Source: Amphibiibacter pelophylacis (GTDB taxonomy: Bacteria; Pseudomonadota; Gammaproteobacteria; Burkholderiales; Burkholderiaceae_C). From it: a DNA stretch of 64,000 bases. The position numbers and the translations under genes were made by a program. The notes beneath the pieces are model-generated. The model was not told the DNA's origin, made no database searches, and worked only from the letters and a program-made list of their open reading frames with translations. Below, in pieces: positions 43,631-54,900 of this stretch (position 1 is the stretch's first letter; every line of letters begins with the position of its first letter). The stretch is from contig NZ_JAWDIE010000002.1 of the NCBI RefSeq assembly GCF_037688875.1, forward strand, positions 62,001 to 126,000, read 5' to 3'.

Positions 43631-44944
43631 ATGGAAATTCTGATCCTGCTGGGTCTTGTCATGCTCAACGGCATCTTTGCGATGTCCGAAATTGCGCTGG
43701 TGACAGCCCGCAAGGCCCGTCTGATGAAACTGGCTGCCGAAGGTGACCCGGCTGCAGCGATTGCGCTCAAGCTGGGCGAAGACCCGACCCAGTTTCTGTC
43801 GACCATCCAGATCGGCATCACCTCGATTGGCCTGCTCAACGGGATCGTGGGTGAAGCCGTCCTGGCGGGCCCTTTCTCACTGTGGCTGCAATCCATCGGT
43901 GTTCCCGTCGGGGTCGCAAACATCGGCGCCACCGCGGTGGTCGTGGTTGGGGTGACGTATGTCTCCATTGTCGTGGGCGAGCTGGTGCCCAAACGCCTGG
44001 GCCAGATCACACCAGAGCCCGTGGCCCGGCTGGTGGCCCGGCCCATACAGATTCTGGCGCTGGTCACGCGGCCTTTTGTGATTCTGCTGTCGGTTTCGAC
44101 CCATACCCTGCTGCGCATTATGGGGGTGAAGCAGAACACCGCATCCAGTGTGACCGAGGAAGAAATTCATGCCATGCTGGAAGAAGGCTCCGAGGCCGGT
44201 GTTATCGAGCAGCAGCAGCACGAGATGGTGCGCAATGTGTTCCGGCTCGATGATCGCCAGCTGGGCTCACTGATGATTCCGCGCTCGGATGTGGTCATCA
44301 TCGATATCGAGCTGCCCCCGGAAGAAAACCTGCGCCGCCTGATTGAATCAGAACATTCGCGCTTCCCGGTGTGCGATGGCGGTCTGGACACGATACTGGG
44401 GGTGATTCATGCCAAGCAGGCGCTGGCCTGCGTGGCCAAAGGGCAGACTCCAGATTATTCCGCCAATCTGCATCCCAGCATTTATGTGCCCGAGACACTG
44501 ACCGGCATGGAATTGCTGGAGCAGTTCCGGAACAATCACATGCAGATGGCTTTTGTGATTGACGAATATGGCGAAGTGGAAGGCATCGTGACCCTGCAGG
44601 ACGTGCTTGAGGCGCTCACGGGCGAATTCAGTCCGCGTAACGCCAATGATGCGTGGGCCGTGCAGCGCGAGAATGGGTCCTGGCTGCTGGATGGCGCCAT
44701 TCCCATTCCGGAAATGAAAGACTGCCTTGAACTCAAGCAGGTTCCCGAAGAGGACAAAGGCCGCTACCACACGCTCAGCGGCATGATGATGTTACTGCTG
44801 GGCAAGGTGCCAGCCACGGGCGATCATGCCGATTGGGAAGGCTGGCGGTTCGAGGTCGTTGATATGGACGACAAGCGCATCGACAAGGTGATGGCTACAC
44901 CGCTGCTGAATGGCACGCCGGCAAAAGACATCATCACGGCTTGA
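43631..44944 (+). CDS. CNNM/CorC (HlyC)-family membrane protein with CBS pair
   Basis: A 437-residue protein of the UPF0053/hemolysin-C family. Residues 1-190 form the CNNM/DUF21 membrane domain (LNGIFAMSEIALVTARKARL, and VGELVPKRLGQI). Residues 215-335 form two CBS domains (SLMIPRSDVVIIDIELPPEE; MAFVIDEYGEVEGIVTLQDV). The C-terminal 85 residues are the CorC_HlyC domain. Relatives are implicated in Mg2+ or Co2+ efflux; the hemolysin label is historical. ATG 43631 gives the standard N-terminus. Confidence 0.92.
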   Translation: MEILILLGLVMLNGIFAMSEIALVTARKARLMKLAAEGDPAAAIALKLGEDPTQFLSTIQIGITSIGLLNGIVGEAVLAGPFSLWLQSIGVPVGVANIGATAVVVVGVTYVSIVVGELVPKRLGQITPEPVARLVARPIQILALVTRPFVILLSVSTHTLLRIMGVKQNTASSVTEEEIHAMLEEGSEAGVIEQQQHEMVRNVFRLDDRQLGSLMIPRSDVVIIDIELPPEENLRRLIESEHSRFPVCDGGLDTILGVIHAKQALACVAKGQTPDYSANLHPSIYVPETLTGMELLEQFRNNHMQMAFVIDEYGEVEGIVTLQDVLEALTGEFSPRNANDAWAVQRENGSWLLDGAIPIPEMKDCLELKQVPEEDKGRYHTLSGMMMLLLGKVPATGDHADWEGWRFEVVDMDDKRIDKVMATPLLNGTPAKDIITA

Positions 44945-44984
44945 CCCTAAAGGGGCTTATTCCCCGCCGTTGATTCCCCGCCGT

Positions 44985-45545
44985 TTATTTCCAGCGAACG
45001 GGTTCGACGCTGATGCTGCCGGCCTCGCTGCTCAGTGTCACGGCGCCGTCCTGCACCGTGGCCTGCAGCACCATGCTGCGCTGCGCGAGCGCGGCCAGCT
45101 CGGGCGCGGCTTCGGGCGGCAGGCCCCAGACCTGCAGGCGGTCCATGCGCGCCACCTTGTTCTGGAGCGCCGGCCACCAGATGCGCGCCGAAGACGCAAA
45201 GGCGTACACCGCCACCGCATCGGCCTGGTTGCAGGCGCGCTGCAGGGCACGCTCCTCGGGCTGGCCGACCTCGATCCACAACCGGTGGCGGCCCGTGAAA
45301 TCGGTCAGGACCACGTCCGGATCAGAAGGGTCGCTCAGGCCCGCGCCAAAACGCAGCACGCCATCGCCCTGGCAGACGTCGGCCAGCTGCCAGGCGTTCA
45401 GGGCCAGCGCCAGCAGGCGCACCATCATGCGTTCGTCGGTTTCGCTGGGGTGGCGCGCCAGGGTCAGCGCGTGGTCGGAGTAGTAGCTGTGGTCGATGTC
45501 GGCCACAGCGACCTGCGCCTTGAAAATGGTGGATTTCAGCGCCAT
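44985..45545 (-). CDS. yaeQ: YaeQ-family protein
   Basis: A 186-residue protein clearly of the YaeQ family: ALKSTIFKAQVAVADIDHSYYSDHALTLARHPSETDERMMVRLLA at the N-terminus. LWIEVGQPEERALQRACNQADAVAVYAF resembles the PD-(D/E)XK nuclease-like core with a conserved Glu and Gln. YaeQ was linked to haemolysin expression in E. coli in a genetic screen; its molecular function is not settled. It follows lpxH after 3 bases and is probably co-transcribed. Confidence 0.93.
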   Translation of the reverse strand: MALKSTIFKAQVAVADIDHSYYSDHALTLARHPSETDERMMVRLLALALNAWQLADVCQGDGVLRFGAGLSDPSDPDVVLTDFTGRHRLWIEVGQPEERALQRACNQADAVAVYAFASSARIWWPALQNKVARMDRLQVWGLPPEAAPELAALAQRSMVLQATVQDGAVTLSSEAGSISVEPVRWK

Positions 45546-45548
45546 GGT

Positions 45549-46436
45549 TTACAGATCCTGCCGGTGCAGCCCGTCGGGCGTCCAGACCAGCACCTGGGCC
45601 TGTGTCAGGGAGAATTTTCGGGAAGTGTCCGCGTCAGCGCCGCCGCCCTGTTCGCGCCAGTCCGCCAGCACGTGGCACAGGCGTCCGTCCGGCAGCGTGT
45701 GGTCCTGCGGGCGGTGGGTGTGGCCGTGGATCAGGCGCTGGCAGCCGCTGGCGTCCAGCAGGGCTGCAGGCGCATCGGGGTGGATATCGCCCGGTTCGCC
45801 TTCACCCGCAGCCCGGGCGGCGGCGTGAGCCTGCTGCTGCGACTGCGCGCTGCGCTCGCGGGCGGCGCGGGCGAACGCCTGGCGCTCAACCAGCGGCCGG
45901 GCCAGAAACGCCTGCTGCCAGGCCGGGCTGCGCACACTGGCGCGAAAGGCCAGGTAATCGCCATCGTCCAGGCAAAGCGCATCGCCGTGGGTCAGCAGTG
46001 CGGTCTGGCCCCAGGCGCGCACGCGCAACGGATCAGGCAGCGGCTGCACGCCCGCACGCTGCAGGAGCGCATCGCCCAGCAAAAAATCGCGGTTGCCGCG
46101 CATCAGGGCAATTTGCAGCCCCGGGCGCGCTGCGGCAGCGGCCAAAACGGCGATCTGCTGGGCCTCGAAAGCGCCTTCAACCTCGGCCGCATCGTCGCCC
46201 ACCCAGACCTCGAACACATCGCCCAGCAGCCAGACGGCATCGGCCGGGGTCTGCGCCAGGTGCGCCTGCAGCGCGGCGGCAATGGCAGGGGTGTCGGGCG
46301 ACAGGTGCAGGTCGGAGACGATGTCCACCCGGCGCCAGTGCGCAGGCAGCTCCCGCCAGGGCAGACGCGCCAGCTCGTCCGGCGCAAAGCCGGGCGGCCA
46401 GGGCAGGCGGGAGGGAGAGCTGCCCAGGGGAATCAC
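45549..46436 (-). CDS. lpxH: UDP-2,3-diacylglucosamine diphosphatase
   Basis: A 295-residue metallophosphoesterase that hydrolyses UDP-2,3-diacylglucosamine to lipid X in lipid A synthesis. The metal motifs are in order: DIVSDLHLS, LLGDVFEVWVGDD, RGNRDFLLG, LLTHGDALCLDD and HGHTHRP. It is longer than E. coli LpxH (240) because of an N-terminal extension and an Ala/Gln-rich insertion near residue 200 (AQSQQQAHAAARAAGEGE). The start overlaps the ppiB stop by 4 bases. Confidence 0.95.
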   Translation of the reverse strand: MIPLGSSPSRLPWPPGFAPDELARLPWRELPAHWRRVDIVSDLHLSPDTPAIAAALQAHLAQTPADAVWLLGDVFEVWVGDDAAEVEGAFEAQQIAVLAAAAARPGLQIALMRGNRDFLLGDALLQRAGVQPLPDPLRVRAWGQTALLTHGDALCLDDGDYLAFRASVRSPAWQQAFLARPLVERQAFARAARERSAQSQQQAHAAARAAGEGEPGDIHPDAPAALLDASGCQRLIHGHTHRPQDHTLPDGRLCHVLADWREQGGGADADTSRKFSLTQAQVLVWTPDGLHRQDL

Positions 46437-46945
46437 TCGGCGGTGTCGTCCACCACGGTCATGGATTCGATGGTCACGGCCTCGACGGGCACATCGTCGT
46501 GGAAGCCCTTGCGGCCGGTCTTGACCTTCTCGATGGCATCGACCACTTCGCGGCCTTCGGTGACTTCGCCAAACACGGCGTAGCCCCAGCCCTGGCCCGA
46601 CGGCGCGGTGTGGTCCAGAAAACCATTGTCCTTGGTGTTGATGAAGAACTGCGCGGTGGCCGAGTGCGGATCGTTGGTGCGCGCCATCGCCAGCGTGTAC
46701 TTGACGTTCTTCAGGCCGTTAGCGCCTTCGTTGGGGATGGGGTCGCGGGTGGGTTTCTGCTTCATGGCCGCATCCATGCCGCCGCCCTGGATCATGAAGT
46801 TCTTGATGACGCGGTGAAACACGGTGCCGTCGTAGTGGCCGCTGCGCACATAGGCCAGGAAGTTTTCAGCCGATTTCGGCGCTTTTTCAGCGTCCAGCTG
46901 GATGCGAAACTCACCGGCGGAGGTTTTGACGAGAACGGAGGTCAT
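46433..46945 (-). CDS. ppiB: Cytosolic peptidyl-prolyl isomerase (cyclophilin)
   Basis: A 170-residue cyclophilin without a signal peptide. The catalytic core shows GTVFHRVIKNFMIQGGGM, TLAMARTNDPHSATAQFFINT and GYAVFGEVTEGREVVD. It speeds cis/trans isomerisation of proline bonds in the cytoplasm. It lies 33 bases downstream of the exported paralogue and overlaps lpxH by 4 bases. Confidence 0.96.
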   Translation of the reverse strand: MTSVLVKTSAGEFRIQLDAEKAPKSAENFLAYVRSGHYDGTVFHRVIKNFMIQGGGMDAAMKQKPTRDPIPNEGANGLKNVKYTLAMARTNDPHSATAQFFINTKDNGFLDHTAPSGQGWGYAVFGEVTEGREVVDAIEKVKTGRKGFHDDVPVEAVTIESMTVVDDTAE

Positions 46946-46978
46946 TGAAATCCTTCAGAAAAATCAGATCAGAAAAAG

Positions 46979-47617
46979 TCACTGGACCACGCTGGCCGAG
47001 CGGATGATGACGGGCTGCGCGGGCACGTCCTGATACGGGCCGACGCTGGTGGTGCGCACGGCGCGGATTTTGTTCACCACATCCATGCCCTTGACGACCT
47101 TGCCGAACACGGCGTAACCGTTGCCATCTGGCGAGCGCGCCGGATCCAGGAAGAGGTTGTCCTTGACGTTGATGAAGAACTGCGCCGAGGCCGAATCCGG
47201 ATCGCTGGTGCGCGCCATGGCCACGGTGCCCACGGTGTTCGAGAGGCCGGTTTTCTCCAGCGCAATGGGCGCGCGGGTGGGCTTCTCTTTGAAATCGGGG
47301 GTGAAGCCGCCGCCCTGGATCATGAAATCGGCAATGACGCGGTGAAACACCGTGCCGTTGTAATGCCCGCTTTTCACGTACGACAGGAAGTTGGCGACCG
47401 TTTTGGGCGCTTTGGCGGCGTCCATCTGCAGGACGATCTCGCCCGCGCTGGTGTCCAGTCGGACCTCCTGGGCCTGCGCGGGGCTGGCCCACGCGAGGGT
47501 GGCGATGCTGCTGCACAGCCCCACCGCCAGCAGCGCGCGGCGCGAGCGTGACGTCGTGGAGCGGGAGGACGGACTGGCGGACTGGCGGGGGGTCTGGCGG
47601 GTGTTCCGGGTGCTCAT
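46979..47617 (-). CDS. ppiA: Periplasmic peptidyl-prolyl isomerase (cyclophilin)
   Basis: A 212-residue cyclophilin with an N-terminal export signal: a Ser/Thr/Arg-rich stretch, then LLAVGLCSSIATLAWASPAQA before QEVRLDTSAGE. The core GTVFHRVIADFMIQGGGF, VAMARTSDPDSASAQFFINV and GYAVFGKVVKGMDVV is intact. A later in-frame start would give a more normal short signal peptide. It is a paralogue of the downstream ppiB, and divergent from cysS. Confidence 0.93.
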   Translation of the reverse strand: MSTRNTRQTPRQSASPSSRSTTSRSRRALLAVGLCSSIATLAWASPAQAQEVRLDTSAGEIVLQMDAAKAPKTVANFLSYVKSGHYNGTVFHRVIADFMIQGGGFTPDFKEKPTRAPIALEKTGLSNTVGTVAMARTSDPDSASAQFFINVKDNLFLDPARSPDGNGYAVFGKVVKGMDVVNKIRAVRTTSVGPYQDVPAQPVIIRSASVVQ

Positions 47618-47634
47618 GGCCTGGCCCTAAAGTT

Positions 47635-47640
47635 ATACTG
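47635..47640 (+). promoter_or_regulatory. -10 element of a cysS promoter
   Basis: TATACT lies in the ppiA-cysS intergenic region with only a weak -35. It predicts a leader of about 90 nt carrying the terminator hairpin at 47701. Confidence 0.4.
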
Positions 47641-47700
47641 GAGGCGCGATTCTACCCACTGCGGCTTGTCCACCCGCTGCGTCGGGGTGTATCGCCCCGC

Positions 47701-47724
47701 ACCGGCACCCGCTGCCGGTTTTTT
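47701..47724 (+). terminator. Intrinsic terminator (attenuator?) in the cysS leader
   Basis: ACCGGCA-cccgc-TGCCGGT is a 7-bp perfect stem followed by a run of six T (47719-47724), ending 16 bases before the cysS ATG. No + strand gene ends upstream, so the hairpin sits inside the cysS leader. A second possible hairpin (CGGGG/CCCCG) precedes it. Confidence 0.65.
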
Positions 47725-47739
47725 CTTCCCGGAACCACC

Positions 47740-49181
<1,442 letters not shown>

Positions 49182-49185
<4 letters not shown>

Positions 49186-49859
49186 GCGACATCAACGACT
49201 TCGCGGTGCCCGGCGGCATCAAGCCCGATTACTGGGACGCGGCGCGCGATCACCTGATCGCGTCCGACCGCATCCTGCGCGATCTCATCCCCCGGCTCGG
49301 TCCCGGCCACCTGGAAGGGCGCGGCGACGCGCTGACCACGCTGGCGCGTTCCATCGTCGGGCAGCAGATTTCGGTCAAGGCCGCGCAGGCCGTCTGGGAC
49401 CGCGCCGTGCTGGTGCTGGAAAAGCACCGCCAGGACGGCGACGGCCACCTGTGGTGCGAGCCGCTGCTGCGCGCCGAAGCCGCCGTGCTGCGCGAGGCCG
49501 GGCTGTCGCTGCGCAAGATCGAATACACCAAACACCTGGCGCAGCGCCACGCCGACGGGCTGATCGACGTGGCGCGCTGGGAGGGCATGGACGACGAAGC
49601 CGTCATCCAGGATCTGATCACCCTGCGCGGCGTGGGCCGCTGGACGGCCGAGATGTTCCTGATTTTTCACCTGCTGCGCCCCAACGTCCTGCCGCTGGAC
49701 GACGTCGGTCTGATCAAGGGCGTGAGCAGAAACTGGTTCGCCGGCGAACCCGTCAGCCGCTCCGACGTGCGCGAGCTGGCCGGGGCCTGGACGCCTTACT
49801 CCAGCGTGGCCACATGGTACATTTGGCGCAGTCTGGACCCCTTGCCGGTGGCCTACTGA
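49182..49859 (+). CDS. DNA-3-methyladenine glycosylase II-type (AlkA-like)
   Basis: A 225-residue helix-hairpin-helix DNA glycosylase excising alkylated purines. LARSIVGQQISVKAAQAVWD is the conserved helical region. LRGVGRWTAEMFLIF is the helix-hairpin-helix with Gly-Val-Gly, and LPLDDVGLIKG carries the catalytic Asp. It lacks the N-terminal AlkA domain, as usual for the short bacterial form. It starts inside the cysS stop (ATGA) and is followed by accA 21 bases later. Confidence 0.92.
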
Positions 49860-49880
49860 CCCCGTAACCAGCGGATTTCC

Positions 49881-50846
49881 ATGAGCAGAAAACACTTTCT
49901 AGATTTTGAACAGGGCATTGCCGACCTCCAGGCCAAGATCGACGACCTGCGCCACGTGCAGGGCGATTCGGCGGTGGATATCTCCGACGAGATCGGCCGG
50001 CTGGAGAAAAAAGTCCGCCAGCTCACCCGGGACATTTACGCCAAGCTCAGCCCCTGGCAGACGACGCTGGTGGCCCGCCACCCGCAGCGCCCCTACACGC
50101 TGGATTACGTGAACACCCTGTTCACCGATTTCCAGGAGCTGCAGGGCGACCGCCACTACGCCGAAGACGCCTCCATTGTCGGCGGCCTGGCGCGCTTTGG
50201 CGGGCAGTCGTGCATGGTCATCGGCCACCAGAAAGGGCGCGACACCAAGGAGCGCACCCTGCGCAACTTCGGCATGAGCCGCCCCGAGGGCTACCGCAAG
50301 GCGCTGCGCCTGATGAAGCTGGCCGAAAAGTTTGCCCTGCCCGTCTTCACCTTTGTCGACACGCCGGGCGCCTACCCCGGCATCGGCGCCGAGGAGCGCG
50401 GCCAGTCGGAGGCCATTGGCCGCAACATTTTCGAGATGGCGCAGCTGCGCGTGCCCATCATCACCACCATCATCGGTGAAGGCGGTTCGGGCGGCGCGCT
50501 GGCCATCAGCGTGGCCGACCACGTCATCATGCTGCAGCACGCGGTGTACTCGGTGATTTCGCCGGAGGGCTGCGCCTCCATCCTGTGGAAGACCGCCGAG
50601 CGCAGCGCCGACGCCGCTCAGGCGCTGGGCATCGTGGCGCCGCGCCTGCTGGAGCTGGGCCTGATCGACGAGATCTGCCCCGAACCCACCGGCGGCGCGC
50701 ACCGCAAGCCGCAGGACACCTGCCAGAACATCCAGCCGCTGCTGCAGGCCGCGCTGGACCGCCTGAAGGCGCTGCCGACCCCCGAGCTGCTGGACCAGCG
50801 CTACGCCCGCCTGCAAAGCTATGGGCGCTACCTCGACGCCGCCTGA
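49881..50846 (+). CDS. accA: Acetyl-CoA carboxylase carboxyltransferase subunit alpha
   Basis: A 321-residue subunit that with AccD transfers carboxyl from biotin to acetyl-CoA, the first step of fatty acid synthesis. ARHPQRPYTLDYVNTLFTDF, FVDTPGAYPGIGAEERGQSEAI and TTIIGEGGSGGALAI are diagnostic, and SPEGCASILWK follows. Its end overlaps the tilS start by 26 bases. Confidence 0.97.
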   Translation: MSRKHFLDFEQGIADLQAKIDDLRHVQGDSAVDISDEIGRLEKKVRQLTRDIYAKLSPWQTTLVARHPQRPYTLDYVNTLFTDFQELQGDRHYAEDASIVGGLARFGGQSCMVIGHQKGRDTKERTLRNFGMSRPEGYRKALRLMKLAEKFALPVFTFVDTPGAYPGIGAEERGQSEAIGRNIFEMAQLRVPIITTIIGEGGSGGALAISVADHVIMLQHAVYSVISPEGCASILWKTAERSADAAQALGIVAPRLLELGLIDEICPEPTGGAHRKPQDTCQNIQPLLQAALDRLKALPTPELLDQRYARLQSYGRYLDAA

Positions 50847-51975
50847 GCGGCCCGAGCCCCAGAAGCGTCCTCAAGCCCCGGCGCACCGAGCGCCTGGAGC
50901 GCTGGCCCTGAATCCGCGCTGGCTGGCGCAGGTGCTGGGCGCTGAATTCGCCCGGCCCCGCGCCATCGCGGTGGCCTGCAGCGGCGGGCGCGATTCCATC
51001 GCCCTGCTGCACGCCACGGTGGCGGCGGCGAAAAAACTGGCGCAGGCGGCGCCCTCCTCCCCTTCAGCCCCTTCAGCCCCTTCTTCCTCTGTCACGGTTC
51101 ACGCCCTGCACGTGCACCACGGGCTGATGGCGCAGGCCGATGCCTGGGCCGACGGCCTGATGGCGCTGTGCGCCCAGTGGGCCGCCCGGGGCGACCCGGT
51201 CACCGGTCAGGTCAGCCGACTGCACGGTCAGCCCGCTCCCGGCGAAAGCATCGAAGCGTGGGCGCGGCGCGGCCGTTATGCCGCTTTGGGCCGCATGGCC
51301 CGCGCCGCCGGATGCCAGGCCGTGCTGCTGGCCCACCACCGCCAGGATCAGATCGAGACCGTGCTGCTGCAACTGCTGCGCAGCGCGGGTCCGGCCGGCC
51401 TGGCGGCCATGCCGTCTGATGCGCAGCGCGACGGTCTGCGCTGGCTGCGCCCCTGGCTGGATGAAGCCCCGAAGCGCATCGCCGCCTACGCGGCCACCCA
51501 CGCCCTGCCTGTGGTTCACGACCCCAGCAACACCGACCCGCGCCACACGCGCAGCCGCCTGCGCCACGCCGTACTGCCCGCGCTGGAGGCGGCGTTTCCG
51601 CACGCTGCCTCGGCGCTTAGTCACGCCGCTCGCCGTGCGGCGCAGGCCGCTGACGCGCTGAACGAGCTGGCCGAACTGGACGCCGCGCAAGCGCTGGCGG
51701 GCAGCCCGCCTCGGCTGGACATCAGCGCCTGGCTCAGGCTCTCGCCCGCGCGGCGCGGCATCCTGCTGCGCCACTGGCTGGGCCAGCTAACCGCCGCTCC
51801 GCCCGAAACCCTGATCGCGCGACTGCAGGCCGAACTGCCCCGCGCCACCACCGGCCAGCGCTGGCCACTGCCGGGAGGCGCGTGGCTGGTGGCGCGGCGG
51901 GGGTGGCTGGGGACCGCTCATCCCGGCCCTCCCGCCCCAACCGCGCAGCCCGCGCCGCCCGATCAGCGGGCCTGA
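50821..51975 (+). CDS. tilS: tRNA(Ile)-lysidine synthase
   Basis: A 384-residue ATP-dependent enzyme that modifies C34 of tRNA-Ile(CAU) to lysidine. The PP-loop is VACSGGRDSIALLHA near residue 50. HVHHGLMAQADAWAD, RYAALGRMARAAGCQAVLLAHHRQDQIET and the NTDPRHTRSRLRH segment are conserved. It is shorter than E. coli TilS (432), lacking part of the C-terminal domain. The start overlaps accA by 26 bases, and a later start is possible. Its last 13 bases overlap the convergent adhesin gene. Confidence 0.94.
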   Translation: MGATSTPPERPEPQKRPQAPAHRAPGALALNPRWLAQVLGAEFARPRAIAVACSGGRDSIALLHATVAAAKKLAQAAPSSPSAPSAPSSSVTVHALHVHHGLMAQADAWADGLMALCAQWAARGDPVTGQVSRLHGQPAPGESIEAWARRGRYAALGRMARAAGCQAVLLAHHRQDQIETVLLQLLRSAGPAGLAAMPSDAQRDGLRWLRPWLDEAPKRIAAYAATHALPVVHDPSNTDPRHTRSRLRHAVLPALEAAFPHAASALSHAARRAAQAADALNELAELDAAQALAGSPPRLDISAWLRLSPARRGILLRHWLGQLTAAPPETLIARLQAELPRATTGQRWPLPGGAWLVARRGWLGTAHPGPPAPTAQPAPPDQRA

Positions 51976-54900
51976 TCCGCCGAGTTGATCTCGACGCGAA
52001 CCTCCTGCCCTGAGCCCGACTTCAGCACCAGCGTCAGGGGCCAGCTGACTTTGGCCTGCGGGCTGACCTGGAAGGACTGGGTCTGGCTGTCAAAACTGAC
52101 GCCTTCGGGCAGCGCCGCGCCGCCAGGCATCACGGCCTGAAGATCACCCGGCGCCGCACCGCCCCAGACCTGCGCAGGCACTGCAAAGCCAAAACCTTCG
52201 CCGCCAGACAGGGCCTGCGGCTGGATCTGCACGCGCACCTGCGCGGTCGCGCCAGCGCTGGCGGGCGTCCAGGCCACTTCGGCGGCGGGTGTGGACGTGG
52301 CCGCAGGCGCAGGTGTTGGGGCGGCCTGCGGCGCTGCCGACTCGCTGCCCGACAGGTCCAGCGCCGCATCGGTCGAGCTGATCAGCGTCGGCGCTGGCGA
52401 GGCCGTGGCCATCGGTCCAGCCACCGCGCCAGGCCCTTCCGCTGCACCGGACGAGACCGCCGTGCCGGACGAACCCGACGCAACAGCCGTCACAAGGCCC
52501 GGATCAGCCTGGGGCGCCTGGCTGACAAACACGCCGCCCGTGCGCGCCAGCCGGGTGATCTGCGCGAGCGCATCCACCCGGACATCACCCGCCGACTGCG
52601 TCAGGCTGTCGGCCACCAGGGTCTGGCCAAAGCGCGCCTGGCCGCCGTCCACCGTGTAGTCGCCCAGACGCGACGCGCCTGCCACCTGCAGGCGGCTGTC
52701 GCCCGACTGATCCAGCGTCGCCAGCTGCAAGCCGTCCGCGCCCACGTCCAGAGCCCCTCCGCGCAGGGCCAGGCCACCGGCACTGATGCCATCGACCTGC
52801 ACCGCGCCCGCGCTGGCGGGCGGCGCGAAATCGACCGTCACGCCCACCGGAATATCAACCCGGCTGACGTTCGCCAGATCCGGCACGGCCCCACCGGCCC
52901 AGTTGGCGGCGTCGAACCAGCTGCCGCTCGCGCCGCCCACCCAGGTGGCCTGAGCCAGGCGGCTGATGCTGCTGCTCGCCGCAGCCTGCCCGGTGATGGC
53001 GTAGTTGCCCACATCGGCGCCGGTGAAATCACTGGTCAAAACCACGTTTTTGCCGCTGCCGACGTTTTTGTCGGCGAACTGGCCGGTGGCCGAGGCACGG
53101 ACATCGTCGCCGGTGACAAGGCCATCGAAGACCGCACTGCGGGCGTCAACCGTCGCCGCCGTGCCGCCGTCGTAGACCTTGTCAGCGGCCGTGATGCCCC
53201 TCACCGACAGCGCTTTGGGCGTGATGCTGGCCGTGCTGCTGGCCTGGTCGGTGATGGCGTAGTTGCTCGCGTCGGCGCCCGAATAGCGGCTGGTCAGACT
53301 GACGGTTTTGCCGCTGCCGACGTTTTTGTCGCTGAACTGGCCGGAGCTTGTGGCCGCCACAGAGTCGCCCGCGACCAGGCCCTCAAAGAGCGCTTTGCTG
53401 GAATCCACTGCCGAGGAAGTCGCGCCGTCATAGACCTTGTCAGCCACCGTGATGCCGCTGACCGACAGCGCCTTGGGCGTGATGCTGGCCGTGGCACTGG
53501 CCTGGTCGGCGATGGCGTAGTTGCCCGCATCCGCGCCCGAGTAGCTGCTGGCCAGGGCGACGGTTTTGCCGCTGCCGACGTTTTTGTCGCTGAACTGGCC
53601 GGTGGCGCTGACCGCCACCGTGTCGCCTGCGACAAGGCCGTCGAACACCGCTTTGCTGGCATCCACTCCCGAGGAAGTCGCGCCGTCATAAACCTTGTCG
53701 GCGGCCGTGATGCCACTGACCGCCAGCGCCTTGGGCGTGATGCTCGCCGAGGCACTCGCCTGGTCGGTGATGGCGTAGTTGCCCACATCAGCGCCCGAGT
53801 AGTTGCTGCTCAGGCTGACGGTTTTGCCACTGCCGACGTTTTTGTCGCTGAACTGGCCGGTGCTGCTGGCGGCCAGGTCGTCGCCCGCGATCATCCCTTC
53901 AAACATGGCGCCGCTGGCGTCCACGGTGGCGGAAACTGTTCCGTCGTAGACCTTGTCCGCCGCTGTAATGCCACTCACCGCCACCGTTTTGGGCGTGATG
54001 CGCGCACGGGCCGTGTCCTGCCCGCTGACGCTGTAGTTGCCCACATCTGCACCCGCAACGGCCAGCGACACGGTCTGAGCCTCCGCGCTGGCATTTTTGC
54101 TGGCGAAGGTGCCGGTCACGGAAAGATCATCCCCCGCGACCTGGCCGTCCAGGCTGGAGTCGGCCAGCGCGATCTGCGCGGCAGTACCGCCGTCGTACAC
54201 CTTGTCGCGGGCGGTGACGCCACTGATCACCAGCGCCTTGGGCGTGATGCTGGCCGTGGCGCTGGCCTGGTCGGCGATGGCGTAGTTGCCCGCATCCGCG
54301 CCCGAGTAGCTGCTGGCCAGGGCGACGGTTTTGCCGCTGCCGACGTTTTTGTCGCTGAACTGGCCGGTGGCGCTGACAGCCACCGTGTCGCCTGCGACAA
54401 GGCCGTCGATCACCGCTTTGCTGACATCCACTACCGAGGAAGTCGCGCCGTCGTAGACCTTGTCGGCGGCCGTGATGCCACTGACCGCCAGCGCCTTGGG
54501 CGTGATGCTCGCAGAGGCACTCGCCTGGTCGGTGACGGTGTAGTTGCCCACATCGAAGCCCGTGTAGTTGCTGCTCAGGCTGACGGTTTTGGCGCTGCCG
54601 ACGTTTTTGTCGCTGAAGATGCCGGTGCTGCTGGCGGCCAGGTCGTCGCCCGCGATCATCCCTTCAAACATGGCGCGGCTGGCGTCCACGGTGGCGGAAA
54701 CTGTCCCGTCGTAGACCCTGTCCGCCGCTGTGATGCCGCTCACGGCGACGGCTTTGGGCGTGATGCTGGCCGTGGCACTGGCCTGATCGGTCAGGGTGTA
54801 ATTGCCCACATCGGCGCCCGAATAGGTGCTGGTCAAGCTGACGGTTTTGCCACTGCCGACGTTTTTGTCGCTGAACTGGCCGGTGCTGCTGGCGGCCACC

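Noticed and set aside
47650..47700. Leader peptide with two cysteine codons before the cysS terminator
   Set aside because: Both TGT codons are in a frame that would need an ATT start. It has no nearby stop and runs far into cysS in the wrong frame, so it is not a credible leader peptide.
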